The notes under the pieces are model-generated. The model was not told the DNA's origin. It ran no database searches and saw only the letters and a program-made list of their open reading frames with translations. Positions 43,700-52,862 of a stretch of 64,000 nt of DNA are shown here, piece after piece. The stretch is from Dielma sp000508965 (GTDB taxonomy: Bacteria; Bacillota_I; Bacilli_A; Erysipelotrichales; Erysipelotrichaceae). The stretch is from contig BAHV02000018.1 of NCBI GenBank assembly GCA_000508965.1, forward strand, positions 134,840 to 198,839. Reading direction: 5' to 3'. Position numbers and translations under genes: made by a program. How positions within the stretch are numbered: position 1 is the stretch's first letter; each line of letters opens with the position of its first letter.

Positions 43700-44488
43700 A
43701 TGAAAGCAAATAAGTTTGGACTTGTTTTAACAGCAGCGGCATTATGCATATCAGCAGTAGGTGTTATGAATATTCAGGCAGCAGATGAAGACAAGAATCC
43801 CGTAACTGTTGTCGCCTATAATCAAGCTGAAACAGCTCACTATGATGTGGTAAAACGTGATGCCAAAGCTACGGTCAATGGTAAACTGGATGAAAAGGTT
43901 TGGGAAAGCGTACCATCGATCTCAGGCTCATTCCACTATCCATGGGAAGCCGTTGAAGCTCCTTATACTGAATTCAAAGCTTATCATGATGGGGTTAATT
44001 TTTATTTCAGTTTTGTCGTTAAAGATACACAGGTATTGGCAGAAGCAACATGGAAGGGTGAAAGCACTGTTGATAATGAAGACCGTGTTGAATTATTCTT
44101 CGCTAATGGTCCGGTAGATAAACCAAACAACGGCATGCAGCCATATTATGCGATCGAAGTAGATCCAAAGGGCCGTGTTCATGACTATTCAACTGTTTAT
44201 TACCGCAATATGGACAGTGAATGGAATATGGAGGGCTTACAGACAGCCGCTAAGATTGTTGATGACGGTTATGTGGTAGAAGGTCTGATTCCATTAAAGA
44301 CATTAAATGATCTGAAGCTAATCAATGAAAACAATGTTATGAGAACAGGTATCTATCGTGCTGAATTCAGCAAACCTAAAGGTGCTAAAGATATTACAAT
44401 GCAGTGGATTTCATGGGTTGATCCAAAGACAGCCGAACCTGATTATCATGTAGACAGCTCATTTGGTGAACTGCGTTTCTTACAATAA
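43700..44488 (+). CDS. Secreted CBM9-like carbohydrate-binding protein
   Basis: An N-terminal signal peptide (LVLTAAALCISAVGVMNIQA, cleavage near residue 28) precedes a single domain that fills the rest of the 262 aa. The domain has family-9 carbohydrate-binding features: ATVNGKLDEKVWES (about 53-66), then TEFKAYHDGVNFYFSFVVKD and EDRVELFF. No catalytic domain is attached. It may bind plant or host glycans or be a lipid-free solute-binding accessory protein; the ligand is unknown. AAAGGG precedes the ATG. A cre site in the promoter places it under carbon catabolite repression. Confidence 0.82.
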   Translation: MKANKFGLVLTAAALCISAVGVMNIQAADEDKNPVTVVAYNQAETAHYDVVKRDAKATVNGKLDEKVWESVPSISGSFHYPWEAVEAPYTEFKAYHDGVNFYFSFVVKDTQVLAEATWKGESTVDNEDRVELFFANGPVDKPNNGMQPYYAIEVDPKGRVHDYSTVYYRNMDSEWNMEGLQTAAKIVDDGYVVEGLIPLKTLNDLKLINENNVMRTGIYRAEFSKPKGAKDITMQWISWVDPKTAEPDYHVDSSFGELRFLQ

Positions 44489-44493
44489 TTGAA

Positions 44494-44518
44494 AAGAGTG
44501 CCGGCGGCACTCTTTTTT
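44494..44518. terminator. Terminator between CBM9-like and transglutaminase-like genes
   Basis: AAGAGTGCC / GGCACTCTT, a 9-bp perfect stem, followed by TTTTT; it may work both ways. Confidence 0.88.
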
Positions 44519-44521
44519 AGT

Positions 44522-45247
44522 TTATCCTTTTGATTCCCTTATCTTTTTAACCTTTTGATTCATCAAATGCCGGCCCAAATGAATATAGGCAAAGGTTTTA
44601 ATCCCATTCAGCGATTGACCATGTGCTTCAAGCAGCTCATCCGGACTGTCATAAACGCCGAAATCCTCGACAATCCCCAAGCTTTGAATATAAGTATGAT
44701 TGCGGTTCCATTCAATAATCGGGTGTTTGAAATCAGCGACTGCCGCTCCATAGCCGCAAAAAGCACCCTCACAGGTCACAAATTTATTCTGAAGCTGACG
44801 GAAATAGCCATCATCAAGAATAAAAGCTTCAAGCTCATACCATCGGTTTTCAAAATAAACCTCAACCCAGCTGTGGAAGATACGCTTAGGTGCCAATTTA
44901 TAAATCAGGCCTGTCATCACTCCCCGCTGTAATTGCTTATCGATCATAAAGCCATGACTGCGGCAGGGTATGCCCGCTAAGCGCAGCAAGGCCATGAATA
45001 AAGTCCCCTTCGTGTTGCATTGACCATAGCCATCGGCCAACACCGCCGATGCACTAAGCTCATCACTGACATTATAACCAAATAATATCTCATTGCGCAC
45101 AAAATCATAGATTGCCTTGATTCTGTCAAATTCCTCAAGCCTGCGCCATCCTCGCTGTTCCGCCAATTGCTGAAGTGAAGCTGCCGAATAATCAAGCAGC
45201 TTAGTTTCTTTTAAATAATGATTCATCTTCATCCCTGCCCTTTTCAT
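44522..45247 (-). CDS. Transglutaminase-like cysteine protease-fold protein
   Basis: Cytoplasmic-looking protein of up to 241 aa. The catalytic cysteine is Cys77 in GYGQCNTKG and His125 in HSWVEVY, with the third residue near LEAFILDD. This is the bacterial transglutaminase-like/peptidase fold, where hydrolysis or deamidation is as likely as cross-linking. The start could be ATG 45247 or, with better ribosome-site spacing, the internal ATG 45226 (MNHYLKE). It lies 1 bp after the YkvA-like gene. Confidence 0.8.
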   Translation of the reverse strand: MKRAGMKMNHYLKETKLLDYSAASLQQLAEQRGWRRLEEFDRIKAIYDFVRNEILFGYNVSDELSASAVLADGYGQCNTKGTLFMALLRLAGIPCRSHGFMIDKQLQRGVMTGLIYKLAPKRIFHSWVEVYFENRWYELEAFILDDGYFRQLQNKFVTCEGAFCGYGAAVADFKHPIIEWNRNHTYIQSLGIVEDFGVYDSPDELLEAHGQSLNGIKTFAYIHLGRHLMNQKVKKIRESKG

Positions 45248-45248
45248 T

Positions 45249-45620
45249 TTATTTCCATATCATTTTAAGAATCAAAACAAAAACCGACAGCCATATACAA
45301 ACAATCGGTAACGCATAATACCACTTTTTAGGTTTGCCGTCTTCCCATAAATGCTCTGCCGCTTGGCGATGCTTTGCGTAAATATCCTCAGGGATACATT
45401 TCAATGTCAGCATAATCAGAAACGGCAATAAAATCACATCGTCCAGATAACCCAGCACCGGAATAAAATCGGGAATGAGATCAATGGGAGACAGCGCATA
45501 CCCCACGGTGATCACAGCTAAGATTTTCGCAGGCAAGGGCGTATCCGGATCCCTCATTACCAAAAATATCGTCGGAATATCAACCTTAAGCTTTTTAGCC
45601 CGCTCCTTTAATGTCATCAT
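45249..45620 (-). CDS. DUF1232 / YkvA-like membrane protein
   Basis: The 123-aa protein carries the short DUF1232 core PLPAKILAVITVGYALSPID followed by LIPDFIPVLGYLDD (residues about 28-62), which is diagnostic, plus a C-terminal transmembrane helix. Function is unknown. The start is ATG 45620 (or 45617), with AGGTG upstream; a GTG two codons earlier is part of the ribosome site. It forms an operon with the transglutaminase-like gene. Confidence 0.88.
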   Translation of the reverse strand: MMTLKERAKKLKVDIPTIFLVMRDPDTPLPAKILAVITVGYALSPIDLIPDFIPVLGYLDDVILLPFLIMLTLKCIPEDIYAKHRQAAEHLWEDGKPKKWYYALPIVCIWLSVFVLILKMIWK

Positions 45621-45666
45621 AAGCACCTGCCGATCAATAAGTCAATTATACCATATTCTATCTTCA

Positions 45667-45695
45667 AGAAAAAAGAGCGCCCAGAGGGCACCCTT
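45667..45695 (-). terminator. Terminator of the LytTR-DUF3021 operon
   Basis: AAGGGTGCCC / GGGCGCTCTT stem with two G-U pairs, then TTTTTT on the minus strand. Confidence 0.8.
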
Positions 45696-45703
45696 CTTGA
45701 CTT

Positions 45704-46141
45704 CTACTGCTTTTGAAAATCATGCAGATGCTGATTCAATGCCTTTGTCTCAATCTTTTGCGCGACATGAACACCAAACCACATGGCAAATAAACCACCC
45801 TCCAAAATCACGATCAGCAGGCATTTGCCCCAAAGCGGAACATCCGCAAACCACTGAAACAGCACCGCCGCACCGATAAACAGCAGATTGCACATAATCA
45901 CCCAAAGAACAGTGCGCCTTTGCAGTTCACTTTCATCATAATGATCAGGAAACAGCGCACTTTCGATAATCGCGATGACGGCTGATGTCAGCGTCATTTC
46001 CACAAGCATCAGTATCGATATTGAGTCATGGCCCAATAATACTTCAATAACTCCTCTGAAGAAGATCAAAGCCATTGTATAAATAGCCATGTGCTGCTTC
46101 ATATTTAATCCCCAGCGATAAAAATGTGTAAATTCTTTCAT
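45704..46141 (-). CDS. DUF3021 membrane protein, partner of LytTR regulator
   Basis: Four-helix membrane protein of about 145 aa. DUF3021 proteins nearly always sit next to a small LytTR regulator, as here, and are thought to hold it inactive at the membrane. The start is ATG 46141 with AAAGGATGAGAG upstream; the frame also begins at 46150 with an ATG inside that sequence. It follows the LytTR gene by about 14 bp. Confidence 0.85.
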   Translation of the reverse strand: MKEFTHFYRWGLNMKQHMAIYTMALIFFRGVIEVLLGHDSISILMLVEMTLTSAVIAIIESALFPDHYDESELQRRTVLWVIMCNLLFIGAAVLFQWFADVPLWGKCLLIVILEGGLFAMWFGVHVAQKIETKALNQHLHDFQKQ

Positions 46142-46155
46142 TTCTCTCATCCTTT

Positions 46156-46593
46156 CTATAAACCGATCCGCTCTCTCAAAAGCGGGGCATAATGTCTGGA
46201 AACAATTAATTTCTCTTGATTCTTAAGAATTATTTCAATTCTTCCGGCCAGTGCACTTTTCAGTGAATGAATCGCATAGAGATTCACAACCACGGATTTA
46301 CTGATGCGCAAAAAGCCAAGACTTTCATAACGGCCTTCAATTTCCGCTAGATTCAGCGCTGTCTGATAGACATCTTTTGAGGTATATAAAAACGTTTTAT
46401 CTTCCAATGCCTCCGCGTAATACACATCCTTAAATTCAAGCATCGTTATTTCTTCCTTGCTCTTCCAGCCGCTGAGCTTCTGTGTCTGAAGATTGAGAAA
46501 AGCAATAATCCGCATGATTTCACTGTCTACTTCCCGGCAGCGAAGCAATATTTCATTTTCCTCATAATTCCCATGTTCTATTTTGATTTTCAT
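46156..46593 (-). CDS. LytTR-type DNA-binding regulator
   Basis: Small LytTR regulator of 145 aa with no receiver domain. The LytTR domain covers residues about 50-145, with YESLGFLRISKSVVVNLYAI and the last VSRHYAPLLRERIGL. Members bind direct repeats and often control toxin, bacteriocin or competence genes; the target here is unknown. ATG 46593 has AGGAGTGAGAG upstream; the open frame extends 33 codons further without support. First gene of the operon with DUF3021. Confidence 0.9.
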   Translation of the reverse strand: MKIKIEHGNYEENEILLRCREVDSEIMRIIAFLNLQTQKLSGWKSKEEITMLEFKDVYYAEALEDKTFLYTSKDVYQTALNLAEIEGRYESLGFLRISKSVVVNLYAIHSLKSALAGRIEIILKNQEKLIVSRHYAPLLRERIGL

Positions 46594-46694
46594 ACTCTCA
46601 CTCCTATCAGCTGACACCCCTATCATAGCGAAACAATGTTTCCTTGGCAAATGAATACCGCCAAGATGACATATCATTGAGCTAAGATGCACGC

Positions 46695-46723
46695 TTTACA
46701 TTTAAAGCGGTTCATACTAAAAT
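46695..46723 (+). promoter_or_regulatory. proBA promoter
   Basis: TTTACA (46695-46700), 17-bp spacer, TAAAAT (46718-46723), 40 bp before proB. Confidence 0.7.
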
Positions 46724-46763
46724 ACATCTATAAGTTAGAAAGAGTAATTATGAGGAAGAGTGA

Positions 46764-47534
46764 ATGAAAAATTGTGCAGACGCGAAACGCATCGTGATTA
46801 AAATAGGGACTTCAACGTTGGCTCATCAAACTGGCCGGCTGAATATTCAGCGAATGGAACGATTAGTGAAGGTCATTGCTGATTTAAAGAATGCCGGCAA
46901 AGAGATTGTCTTGGTCAGCAGCGGGGCGATCGGCATCGGTGCCGGTAAGCTGGGACTTCCCGAAAAACCGCAGGATCTCAGCGGTAAGCAGGCATGCGCG
47001 GCAGTAGGTCAATGTGAATTAATGTATATCTATGATAAGTATTTTGCGGAATACAATCATACCGTAGCCCAAGTGCTGTTAACGCTTGATGTATTGAATC
47101 GTGATTATGTAATCAATACGTTTACCCGCCTGCTGGCAATGAATGTATTGCCCATCGTAAACGAAAACGATACGGTAGCTGTTGATGAAATTGTCGTAGG
47201 TGATAATGATACACTTTCCGCCATGGTCTGTGAATTGATCCATGGTGATCTGCTGGTGATCTTAAGTGATATTGATGGTGTTTATGATGATGATCCGCAT
47301 AAAAATCCTGATGCGGCGCTGATTCATGAGATACCGGAAGTTAATGATCAAGTTGAAGCATTAGCTAAAGGAACGGGCTCTAAATTAGGCACTGGCGGTA
47401 TGGCAACCAAAATACATGCCGCTAAGCTTGGCATTCAGGCCGGATTCTCAACGGTTATCATGTCTGGACAGCAGCCGGAGCAGCTTTATGAATTATTTGC
47501 AGGCAAACAGGTAGGAACGAGGATCGGATCATGA
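46764..47534 (+). CDS. proB: Glutamate 5-kinase (short, no PUA domain)
   Basis: First step of proline synthesis: phosphorylates glutamate with ATP. The amino-acid kinase fold is complete, with RIVIKIGTSTL near the start, VSSGAIGIGAGKLGL, and NENDTVAVDEI around residue 130. At 256 aa it lacks the C-terminal PUA domain found in 360-aa enzymes, which is usual for part of the Firmicutes. GAGGAAGAG precedes the ATG. Its end overlaps proA by 4 bp. Confidence 0.95.
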   Translation: MKNCADAKRIVIKIGTSTLAHQTGRLNIQRMERLVKVIADLKNAGKEIVLVSSGAIGIGAGKLGLPEKPQDLSGKQACAAVGQCELMYIYDKYFAEYNHTVAQVLLTLDVLNRDYVINTFTRLLAMNVLPIVNENDTVAVDEIVVGDNDTLSAMVCELIHGDLLVILSDIDGVYDDDPHKNPDAALIHEIPEVNDQVEALAKGTGSKLGTGGMATKIHAAKLGIQAGFSTVIMSGQQPEQLYELFAGKQVGTRIGS

Positions 47535-48775
47535 GTGATTTACTGCAGATGGGCAGACTTGCTAAAAAAGCCGGCAGGCAGCTGGCCCAAACAACCAATG
47601 AACAGCGCACCAATGTGCTGGCAGATATCAGACGTCGGCTGCTATCCCATACTGAACCCTTGATTGAAGCGAATCGGCAGGATATTCAGGCAGCCAGAGA
47701 GAAAGGCTTACCAGCAAGTACGATTGATCGTTTAATGATTGATGATGAACGTATACAGGCTATGCGTGAAGGTATCAGTGAGGTAATCAATCAGCCTGAT
47801 CCCCTGCATCAATTAATTTCAGAAGAAACCAGACCAAGCGGTTTGACCATCAAAGCCGTAACGGTACCGCTGGGTGTCATCGGCATGATTTATGAAAGCC
47901 GCCCTAATGTGACCATTGACGCAGCAGCCTTAGCGATTAAAAGCGGCAATGCGATGATTCTGCGCGGCGGCAAGGAAGCTCTCTGTACAAATAAAGCCTT
48001 AGTTCAGGTAATTCAGGAAGCACTTGTTACTCAGCAGCTGGACACTCACTGCGTACAATTGATTGAAAGCACTGACCGTTCACTGGTTGATGAAATGCTG
48101 ACCATGAATGAAATCTTCGATGTCATCATTCCCCGCGGCGGTAAATCACTGATTGAACGTGTCGTTAACAATGCCAGAGTGCCGGTCATTCAAACCGGTA
48201 CCGGCAACAATACACTTTATGTTGATCAAAGCGCTGATTTAGATAAGGCACTGCCGCTTGTTGAAAATGCGAAATGCCAGCGGATTTCCGTCTGCAACTG
48301 CATTGAAAATCTATTAGTACACAGGGCGGTTGCCGCAGACTTTCTGCCGCGGCTCGTCCAACAGCTCAAGGCATATCCAATGACCTATTATGGCGATGAG
48401 ACCGTCTGTTCGCTCATTGATGCTCTGCCGGCTGACGATTCGCTTTATGCCTGTGAATTTCTTGATTACAAGCTGGCTGTCAAGGTAGTTGACAGCATGG
48501 CGGAAGTCTTAGCTTTCATTGACACTTATGGTACTCATCACAGTGAATGTATATTGGCACAATCGCCTGAAGTAATCACCCAGTTTTTAAATGGCGTCGA
48601 TGCCGCGGCTGTTTATGTCAATGCTTCAACCCGTTTTTCTGATGGCTTTGAATATGGCATGGGCTGTGAAATCGGCATCTCCACCCAAAAGCTGCATGCC
48701 CGCGGCCCTATGGGATTAAAAGCTCTAACTACCCTTCAATATCAGGCAGCTGCCGATTATCTGATACGTTCATGA
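47531..48775 (+). CDS. proA: Gamma-glutamyl phosphate reductase
   Basis: Second proline-synthesis enzyme; reduces gamma-glutamyl phosphate to the semialdehyde with NADPH. The 414-aa aldehyde-dehydrogenase-fold protein has IGMIYESRPNVTIDAAAL, the catalytic cysteine in the AKCQRISVCNCIENLL segment, and the end signature EYGMGCEIGISTQKLHARGP, all diagnostic. ATGA overlap with proB shows coupling. Followed by a terminator. Confidence 0.96.
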   Translation: MSDLLQMGRLAKKAGRQLAQTTNEQRTNVLADIRRRLLSHTEPLIEANRQDIQAAREKGLPASTIDRLMIDDERIQAMREGISEVINQPDPLHQLISEETRPSGLTIKAVTVPLGVIGMIYESRPNVTIDAAALAIKSGNAMILRGGKEALCTNKALVQVIQEALVTQQLDTHCVQLIESTDRSLVDEMLTMNEIFDVIIPRGGKSLIERVVNNARVPVIQTGTGNNTLYVDQSADLDKALPLVENAKCQRISVCNCIENLLVHRAVAADFLPRLVQQLKAYPMTYYGDETVCSLIDALPADDSLYACEFLDYKLAVKVVDSMAEVLAFIDTYGTHHSECILAQSPEVITQFLNGVDAAAVYVNASTRFSDGFEYGMGCEIGISTQKLHARGPMGLKALTTLQYQAAADYLIRS

Positions 48776-48796
48776 TGTATTAAATATCCTATATTA

Positions 48797-48846
48797 TAAA
48801 AAAGGCTGTGACTTTCAAAGATTTCTTTGTAGCCGCAGCCTTTCAT
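48797..48846. terminator. Bidirectional terminator between proA and the GGDEF gene
   Basis: AAAGGCTG / CAGCCTTT stem with a long imperfect interior; TTTTTT follows on the minus strand and TTT on the plus. Confidence 0.8.
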
Positions 48847-48847
48847 A

Positions 48848-49735
48848 TTAACAAATTGTATACCCATTCTTGCCGGATCGTTTTACCTCATACATCGCCT
48901 TATCCGCCTTAACATACAATGTTTCAAAATTATCGCCGTCTTTAAAGGCATAGGCAACACCGATACTGACTGAGATGCGGATATCCCGATAACTGAATTC
49001 ACAGATTTGTGACGCTCTCTCCCGAATCTTGAATTCACTGACATCCTTCATAAAAATCACAAATTCATCACCGCCGATCCGCCCTAAAATATCACTGGAT
49101 CGAAATAGACGCCGAATCTGCTCGGTAAAGCCAATCAGCACCTCATCGCCGAAAAAATGCCCAAGCTCATCGTTAAGCGCTTTAAAATTATCGATATCCA
49201 AAAGCATCAGCGCGTGAATATGCTGACGGTCAGCACTCATCAGCCATTCATCAATCAGCCGCTTAGTAATAACCTTATTATAAAAACCCGTCATCGGATC
49301 AAGACTCGCCCGCTCTTTCAAGCGTTCCTGTTCCTGACGCTCGGTATCAATATTCATTAACATCCCTATAATAATGGAACCGTTTTTCAGAAGATGAACC
49401 TGATACCAATGCATTTCTTTACCGCTGATCAGCCGGAGACATGCGTGCACCATCTCACCATTTCTGATCCGTTGATTGATCATCACTAACTTTTTTTCAT
49501 CTTCCTTGTGAACGACATATGAATTCATATTGATCCGCTGATTAATGCCGGCAAGTGTTTTGGTTTCACAGTCATATTCAAAAAAAATCCACTGACAGTT
49601 AGAAGCCAGTAAATGAAAATGATCCAGTCTGCTTTTGATCGCATAAAGACGTTGATTTTGAATTATGAAATAAATAAACACAACCATTAATATAGTAAAT
49701 AAAATAATAATCAGCAGGTAAACACGTCCATTCAT
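48848..49735 (-). CDS. Membrane-bound GGDEF diguanylate cyclase
   Basis: Predicted to make the second messenger c-di-GMP from GTP. One transmembrane helix (residues about 5-25) precedes a PAS-like sensor region (about 40-125), a short linker, and a GGDEF domain with the intact active site RIGGDEFVIF. No EAL domain. No inhibitory RxxD motif is obvious just before the active site. ATG 49735 has AAAGGAG upstream; the open frame extends 33 codons upstream but is not supported. The PilB N-terminus may be one c-di-GMP receiver. Confidence 0.9.
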   Translation of the reverse strand: MNGRVYLLIIILFTILMVVFIYFIIQNQRLYAIKSRLDHFHLLASNCQWIFFEYDCETKTLAGINQRINMNSYVVHKEDEKKLVMINQRIRNGEMVHACLRLISGKEMHWYQVHLLKNGSIIIGMLMNIDTERQEQERLKERASLDPMTGFYNKVITKRLIDEWLMSADRQHIHALMLLDIDNFKALNDELGHFFGDEVLIGFTEQIRRLFRSSDILGRIGGDEFVIFMKDVSEFKIRERASQICEFSYRDIRISVSIGVAYAFKDGDNFETLYVKADKAMYEVKRSGKNGYTIC

Positions 49736-49910
49736 AATAACTCCTTTCAATCCCCATACTAACATTATATAGAACCGTTTTGCGAACCATGTCGAATATG
49801 AAAATATGAGAATTACATTGACTTCGGCTATCAAATCTGTAAGTTTTGGAAATCCGCTAAATAACTACTATAAAATATGATAAAATAAAATCATTAAGGG
49901 GGAGCTTAAT

Positions 49911-51476
49911 ATGAAAACTCTTGAATTAACGATATCGATCTCTGATAATGGCGTCAATGCAAGCCGCAGGTGTCTGATACCTGCGCAATATACTTATGAA
50001 GAACTGCATAGAATCATTCAGCTGCTGTTCGGCCTTGATAATGTTGAATACTATACCTTTAAACTGGATAATAATATGTACATCCATGAAATCAGTTCCG
50101 GTACCCACAGTAAACCGGCCTCTGCCAAGCTCCTTCGCCTTAAGCTTAACGATACTTTTCATTACTATTATGATATTCTGGAAGCCTTTGATTTCAGAAT
50201 CAAAGTCAGCGCGGTTATTGACCGTAAGAGTAATGCAGCAACGGTGTTATCGTATCGCGGAAAAAACCTTTATGAAGGGATTCTGCACGGCAATTTTAAA
50301 GAAGAACGCACATTATTCAATCAAGGCTGGTGCAACATTGTTTTAAGTGCCTTTCGTGACAATCGCATTGAAACAGAATGCCGCGTGCGCATCAATAACG
50401 CGTTTAAGACATTGACTGCGATTAAGAATTGGCAGGACAGTTTGTTTAATGTGATCTATGAAGTCCAAACTCCGCAGAACCGCACCTTTTATTTCGCCAG
50501 CATCTGTGAAGATGAAGTGATCATTGATGCTTATGCCAACGAAGACAAGCTGATTCAGTTTGTGAATATGAATATGAACGCGATGGATTACAGTGCCGTC
50601 CGCTATCATGATACCCTGACCCTGAGCGTCAAACGCTTGGATTATCGTGAGGACCGCTCTATCTATGATTTTTCCAGCAATACTTACGGCGGCATGCTGA
50701 CTCGATGCAACGTTTTTAATCCGCATCAGATTTTAAAAATTGAAGAACTGATTCATTTCACCGATGCCTTTACAAAAATGGTCAGTGTCATCAGCGAACT
50801 GGCACACAATGCTGTCAAATTGGAAAAATCACAGATCTGCATTGATCTTAAAGGCAGCTATACAATACATCCGTTATCTTTGACTGCCCATCCATTCGGT
50901 CTTGATTTGGATTTTGATCCGCTGAGTTTGAATGCGGAAAAATTGTATGACACGATTGAAATCGATGTCGTAAGCGTGTATGATGAAGAGGCACGGAGTG
51001 AGAATGATTTCTATCCGGTACTCCTGCTGATTGCTGATGAAGAAAATATTGAAGAAATGCGGTTAGAAAACTGTTCATTAAAAACCATTGCTTACAACAT
51101 TGTCGATATGCTGCTGAATCGGATGATCTGGCATGGGCCTTATCAAACAATCAAAGTCCGCGACAGCAATATGAGTAGTATCCTTGAGCCCTTTGCGGAA
51201 TTGGGGACAAGGATCATTGTAGAAGATCACTTAGAATGGCTTGATGCCCATGTGATATCCACTTACTTTGACGAGGTATTCGATGATGATTCTCTGAGCC
51301 GTGAAATGATTCTCGCACAGATGAAACAGGCGGGTCTTGATGAAGATATGATTAGCTTCTATGAGCAGATGAGTGATGAAGAATTTGATGATTTAAACAA
51401 TCACATCGATAAATTGATCGATGTCCTTGAAGATGAATCAGAAGAACCAGCGATTGATTATAAAAAATTAAGCTGA
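49911..51476 (+). CDS. pRiA4b ORF-3-like protein with DUF6930/DUF7309-like C-terminus
   Basis: Unknown function. Residues 1-110 resemble the plasmid pRiA4b ORF-3/IS1096 TnpR-like domain (YTYEELHRIIQLLFGLDNVEYYTF). Residues about 380-470 resemble the DUF6930/7309 domain (YPVLLLIADEENIEEMRL, then GPYQTIKVRDSN). A highly acidic tail follows (about 475-521). The protein has 521 aa and no signal peptide. GGGGGAG precedes the ATG. It leads a cassette: the stop is followed by GAGGAGG and the next ATG 10 bp on. Confidence 0.75.
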   Translation: MKTLELTISISDNGVNASRRCLIPAQYTYEELHRIIQLLFGLDNVEYYTFKLDNNMYIHEISSGTHSKPASAKLLRLKLNDTFHYYYDILEAFDFRIKVSAVIDRKSNAATVLSYRGKNLYEGILHGNFKEERTLFNQGWCNIVLSAFRDNRIETECRVRINNAFKTLTAIKNWQDSLFNVIYEVQTPQNRTFYFASICEDEVIIDAYANEDKLIQFVNMNMNAMDYSAVRYHDTLTLSVKRLDYREDRSIYDFSSNTYGGMLTRCNVFNPHQILKIEELIHFTDAFTKMVSVISELAHNAVKLEKSQICIDLKGSYTIHPLSLTAHPFGLDLDFDPLSLNAEKLYDTIEIDVVSVYDEEARSENDFYPVLLLIADEENIEEMRLENCSLKTIAYNIVDMLLNRMIWHGPYQTIKVRDSNMSSILEPFAELGTRIIVEDHLEWLDAHVISTYFDEVFDDDSLSREMILAQMKQAGLDEDMISFYEQMSDEEFDDLNNHIDKLIDVLEDESEEPAIDYKKLS

Positions 51477-51485
51477 GGAGGTTCT

Positions 51486-52355
51486 ATGAAAAAAAATGAA
51501 TTTCAGCAGTTTGGACGATTTAAAATGGTGAAGCGTAAAATTTCCTCCTCGGAGCCGCTGGCCATTACTGAAAGTTATGTCGAAAAGGTTAAAGCCGGTG
51601 ACAGCTGTGTAATCAGCAGCTGTGAGATTGAACGCCTGAAGGCAATCGGACCCTGTACCATTGAGAATTCAATGATTCATGACTGTCTCAGTTTTAGTGA
51701 ATGTATTATGAAGGAAAAGGTACGCGCCTTAACGATTACCGCTATGGGTTTGGCAAGCTTTGATCATACCACCTGTAAGGTTTTCCGCAATGCTTCAAGT
51801 AAAGACGGTACCTCTTTAGGCAGCCGCAAGATCAGCGGCAGTATCGCGGCGGTAACTTATGAGAATTATACAAGCAGTGTTTTGGATTATGAGTTTAATT
51901 ATATCAATATCTTAAATAAGTATTTTTTAGAATGCACGGAAGCAATTGAATGCGGTCATTTCATCAGCTTTGCCCCTTTTTACATTCCGGCCATTCAGGC
52001 TGAGGTAATGTATATCAGGCCTTATTTTAATACTTTTGTGACAGAATTAAAAGCGGATAAGCTGATTATTGCCAACAAGCTGAAGGATCGCTCAATCTTT
52101 GATGATATCATTTCCATTGCGGATTACCGCGATTTGGTTAATAAACAATTTGAAACAAGTCATATGCATGTGGATCGGATCGAAGCTAAAACGTTGATCT
52201 TAGAGAATTGCGATGCCAAAATCGTGATTGCTGATCATGCGATTATTAAGGATGATTGTGTCATCGATGAGCTTTATGCGAAAAGCTATGAAATATCAAA
52301 GAATGCCCAGGTAAATAAACTGGCGGGAGGTAGTTATGCAGCTGAAAATCAATGA
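51486..52355 (+). CDS. Bactofilin-like beta-solenoid protein
   Basis: Function unknown. The 289-aa protein is built from short hydrophobic turns typical of a right-handed beta-solenoid or bactofilin: residues about 25-75 (VEKVKAGDSCVISSCEIERL, KAIGPCTIENSMI) and 235-285 (HVDRIEAKTLILENC, KIVIADHAII). A unique middle segment (about 90-225) interrupts the repeats and contains CTEAIECGHFISFAPFYIP. Bactofilins polymerise into cytoskeletal filaments, but the interruption is unusual. Many cysteines are spread along the chain. It overlaps the next gene by 20 bp. Confidence 0.65.
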   Translation: MKKNEFQQFGRFKMVKRKISSSEPLAITESYVEKVKAGDSCVISSCEIERLKAIGPCTIENSMIHDCLSFSECIMKEKVRALTITAMGLASFDHTTCKVFRNASSKDGTSLGSRKISGSIAAVTYENYTSSVLDYEFNYINILNKYFLECTEAIECGHFISFAPFYIPAIQAEVMYIRPYFNTFVTELKADKLIIANKLKDRSIFDDIISIADYRDLVNKQFETSHMHVDRIEAKTLILENCDAKIVIADHAIIKDDCVIDELYAKSYEISKNAQVNKLAGGSYAAENQ

Positions 52356-52827
52356 AAAATTTCCTGTGGAATTCAGTGAGGCAGGAACTTATATCAGTTT
52401 TGAAGAGAATACGTTTTATGCCGTGATGGCTGATGAATTCTGGTCAGATACTGAATTAAAACTATTTAAGAATAAAAAAATGCTGATTCAAATTGTTAAT
52501 AAAAGTGATCAGCTGATTTTCCTGCTGAGTGTTGACGGTGTGATTGAAACCAGTGATTTCTATTTTAATATTCATGATGAGGAAGCCTTTGTGAAGGCAG
52601 ACTGCTACAACTTCTGTTTCGTTCTGCTTGATAAAAACAGTGTGATCAACGGCATGAAGACATGCACCCTGAATAAAGCAACCTCAGCGATCATCTCACA
52701 GATCCTCGATCAACAGCAAAGCAGTGAGTATGATGAGGAAGTGAATCTTAAAAAGCTGGCGGCTTTACAGAAGCAGTTTGAACCTTTTGAACTGCAGCCG
52801 TTTGCTTTATGTGAAGAAAGTCATTAA
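52336..52827 (+). CDS. Small acidic protein of unknown function
   Basis: The 163-aa protein MQLKINEKFPVEFSEAG has no recognised domain, signal peptide or membrane segment. The first 100 residues alternate hydrophobic strands, and the end (about 120-163) is helical and acidic. GGGAGGTAGTT lies in the tail of the upstream gene and the two overlap by 20 bp, so they are translationally coupled. It is the last gene of the cassette and is followed by a terminator. Confidence 0.7.
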   Translation: MQLKINEKFPVEFSEAGTYISFEENTFYAVMADEFWSDTELKLFKNKKMLIQIVNKSDQLIFLLSVDGVIETSDFYFNIHDEEAFVKADCYNFCFVLLDKNSVINGMKTCTLNKATSAIISQILDQQQSSEYDEEVNLKKLAALQKQFEPFELQPFALCEESH

Positions 52828-52849
52828 CAGCGTCATCGGCGCTGTTTTT
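52826..52849 (+). terminator. Terminator of the three-gene cassette
   Basis: AACAGCG / CGCTGTT stem followed by TTTT. Confidence 0.82.
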
Positions 52850-52862
52850 ATCCTTATGGAAT

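Noticed and set aside
46681..46763. T-box or other leader control of proBA
   Set aside because: Only about 40 bp lie between promoter and start, too short for a T-box.
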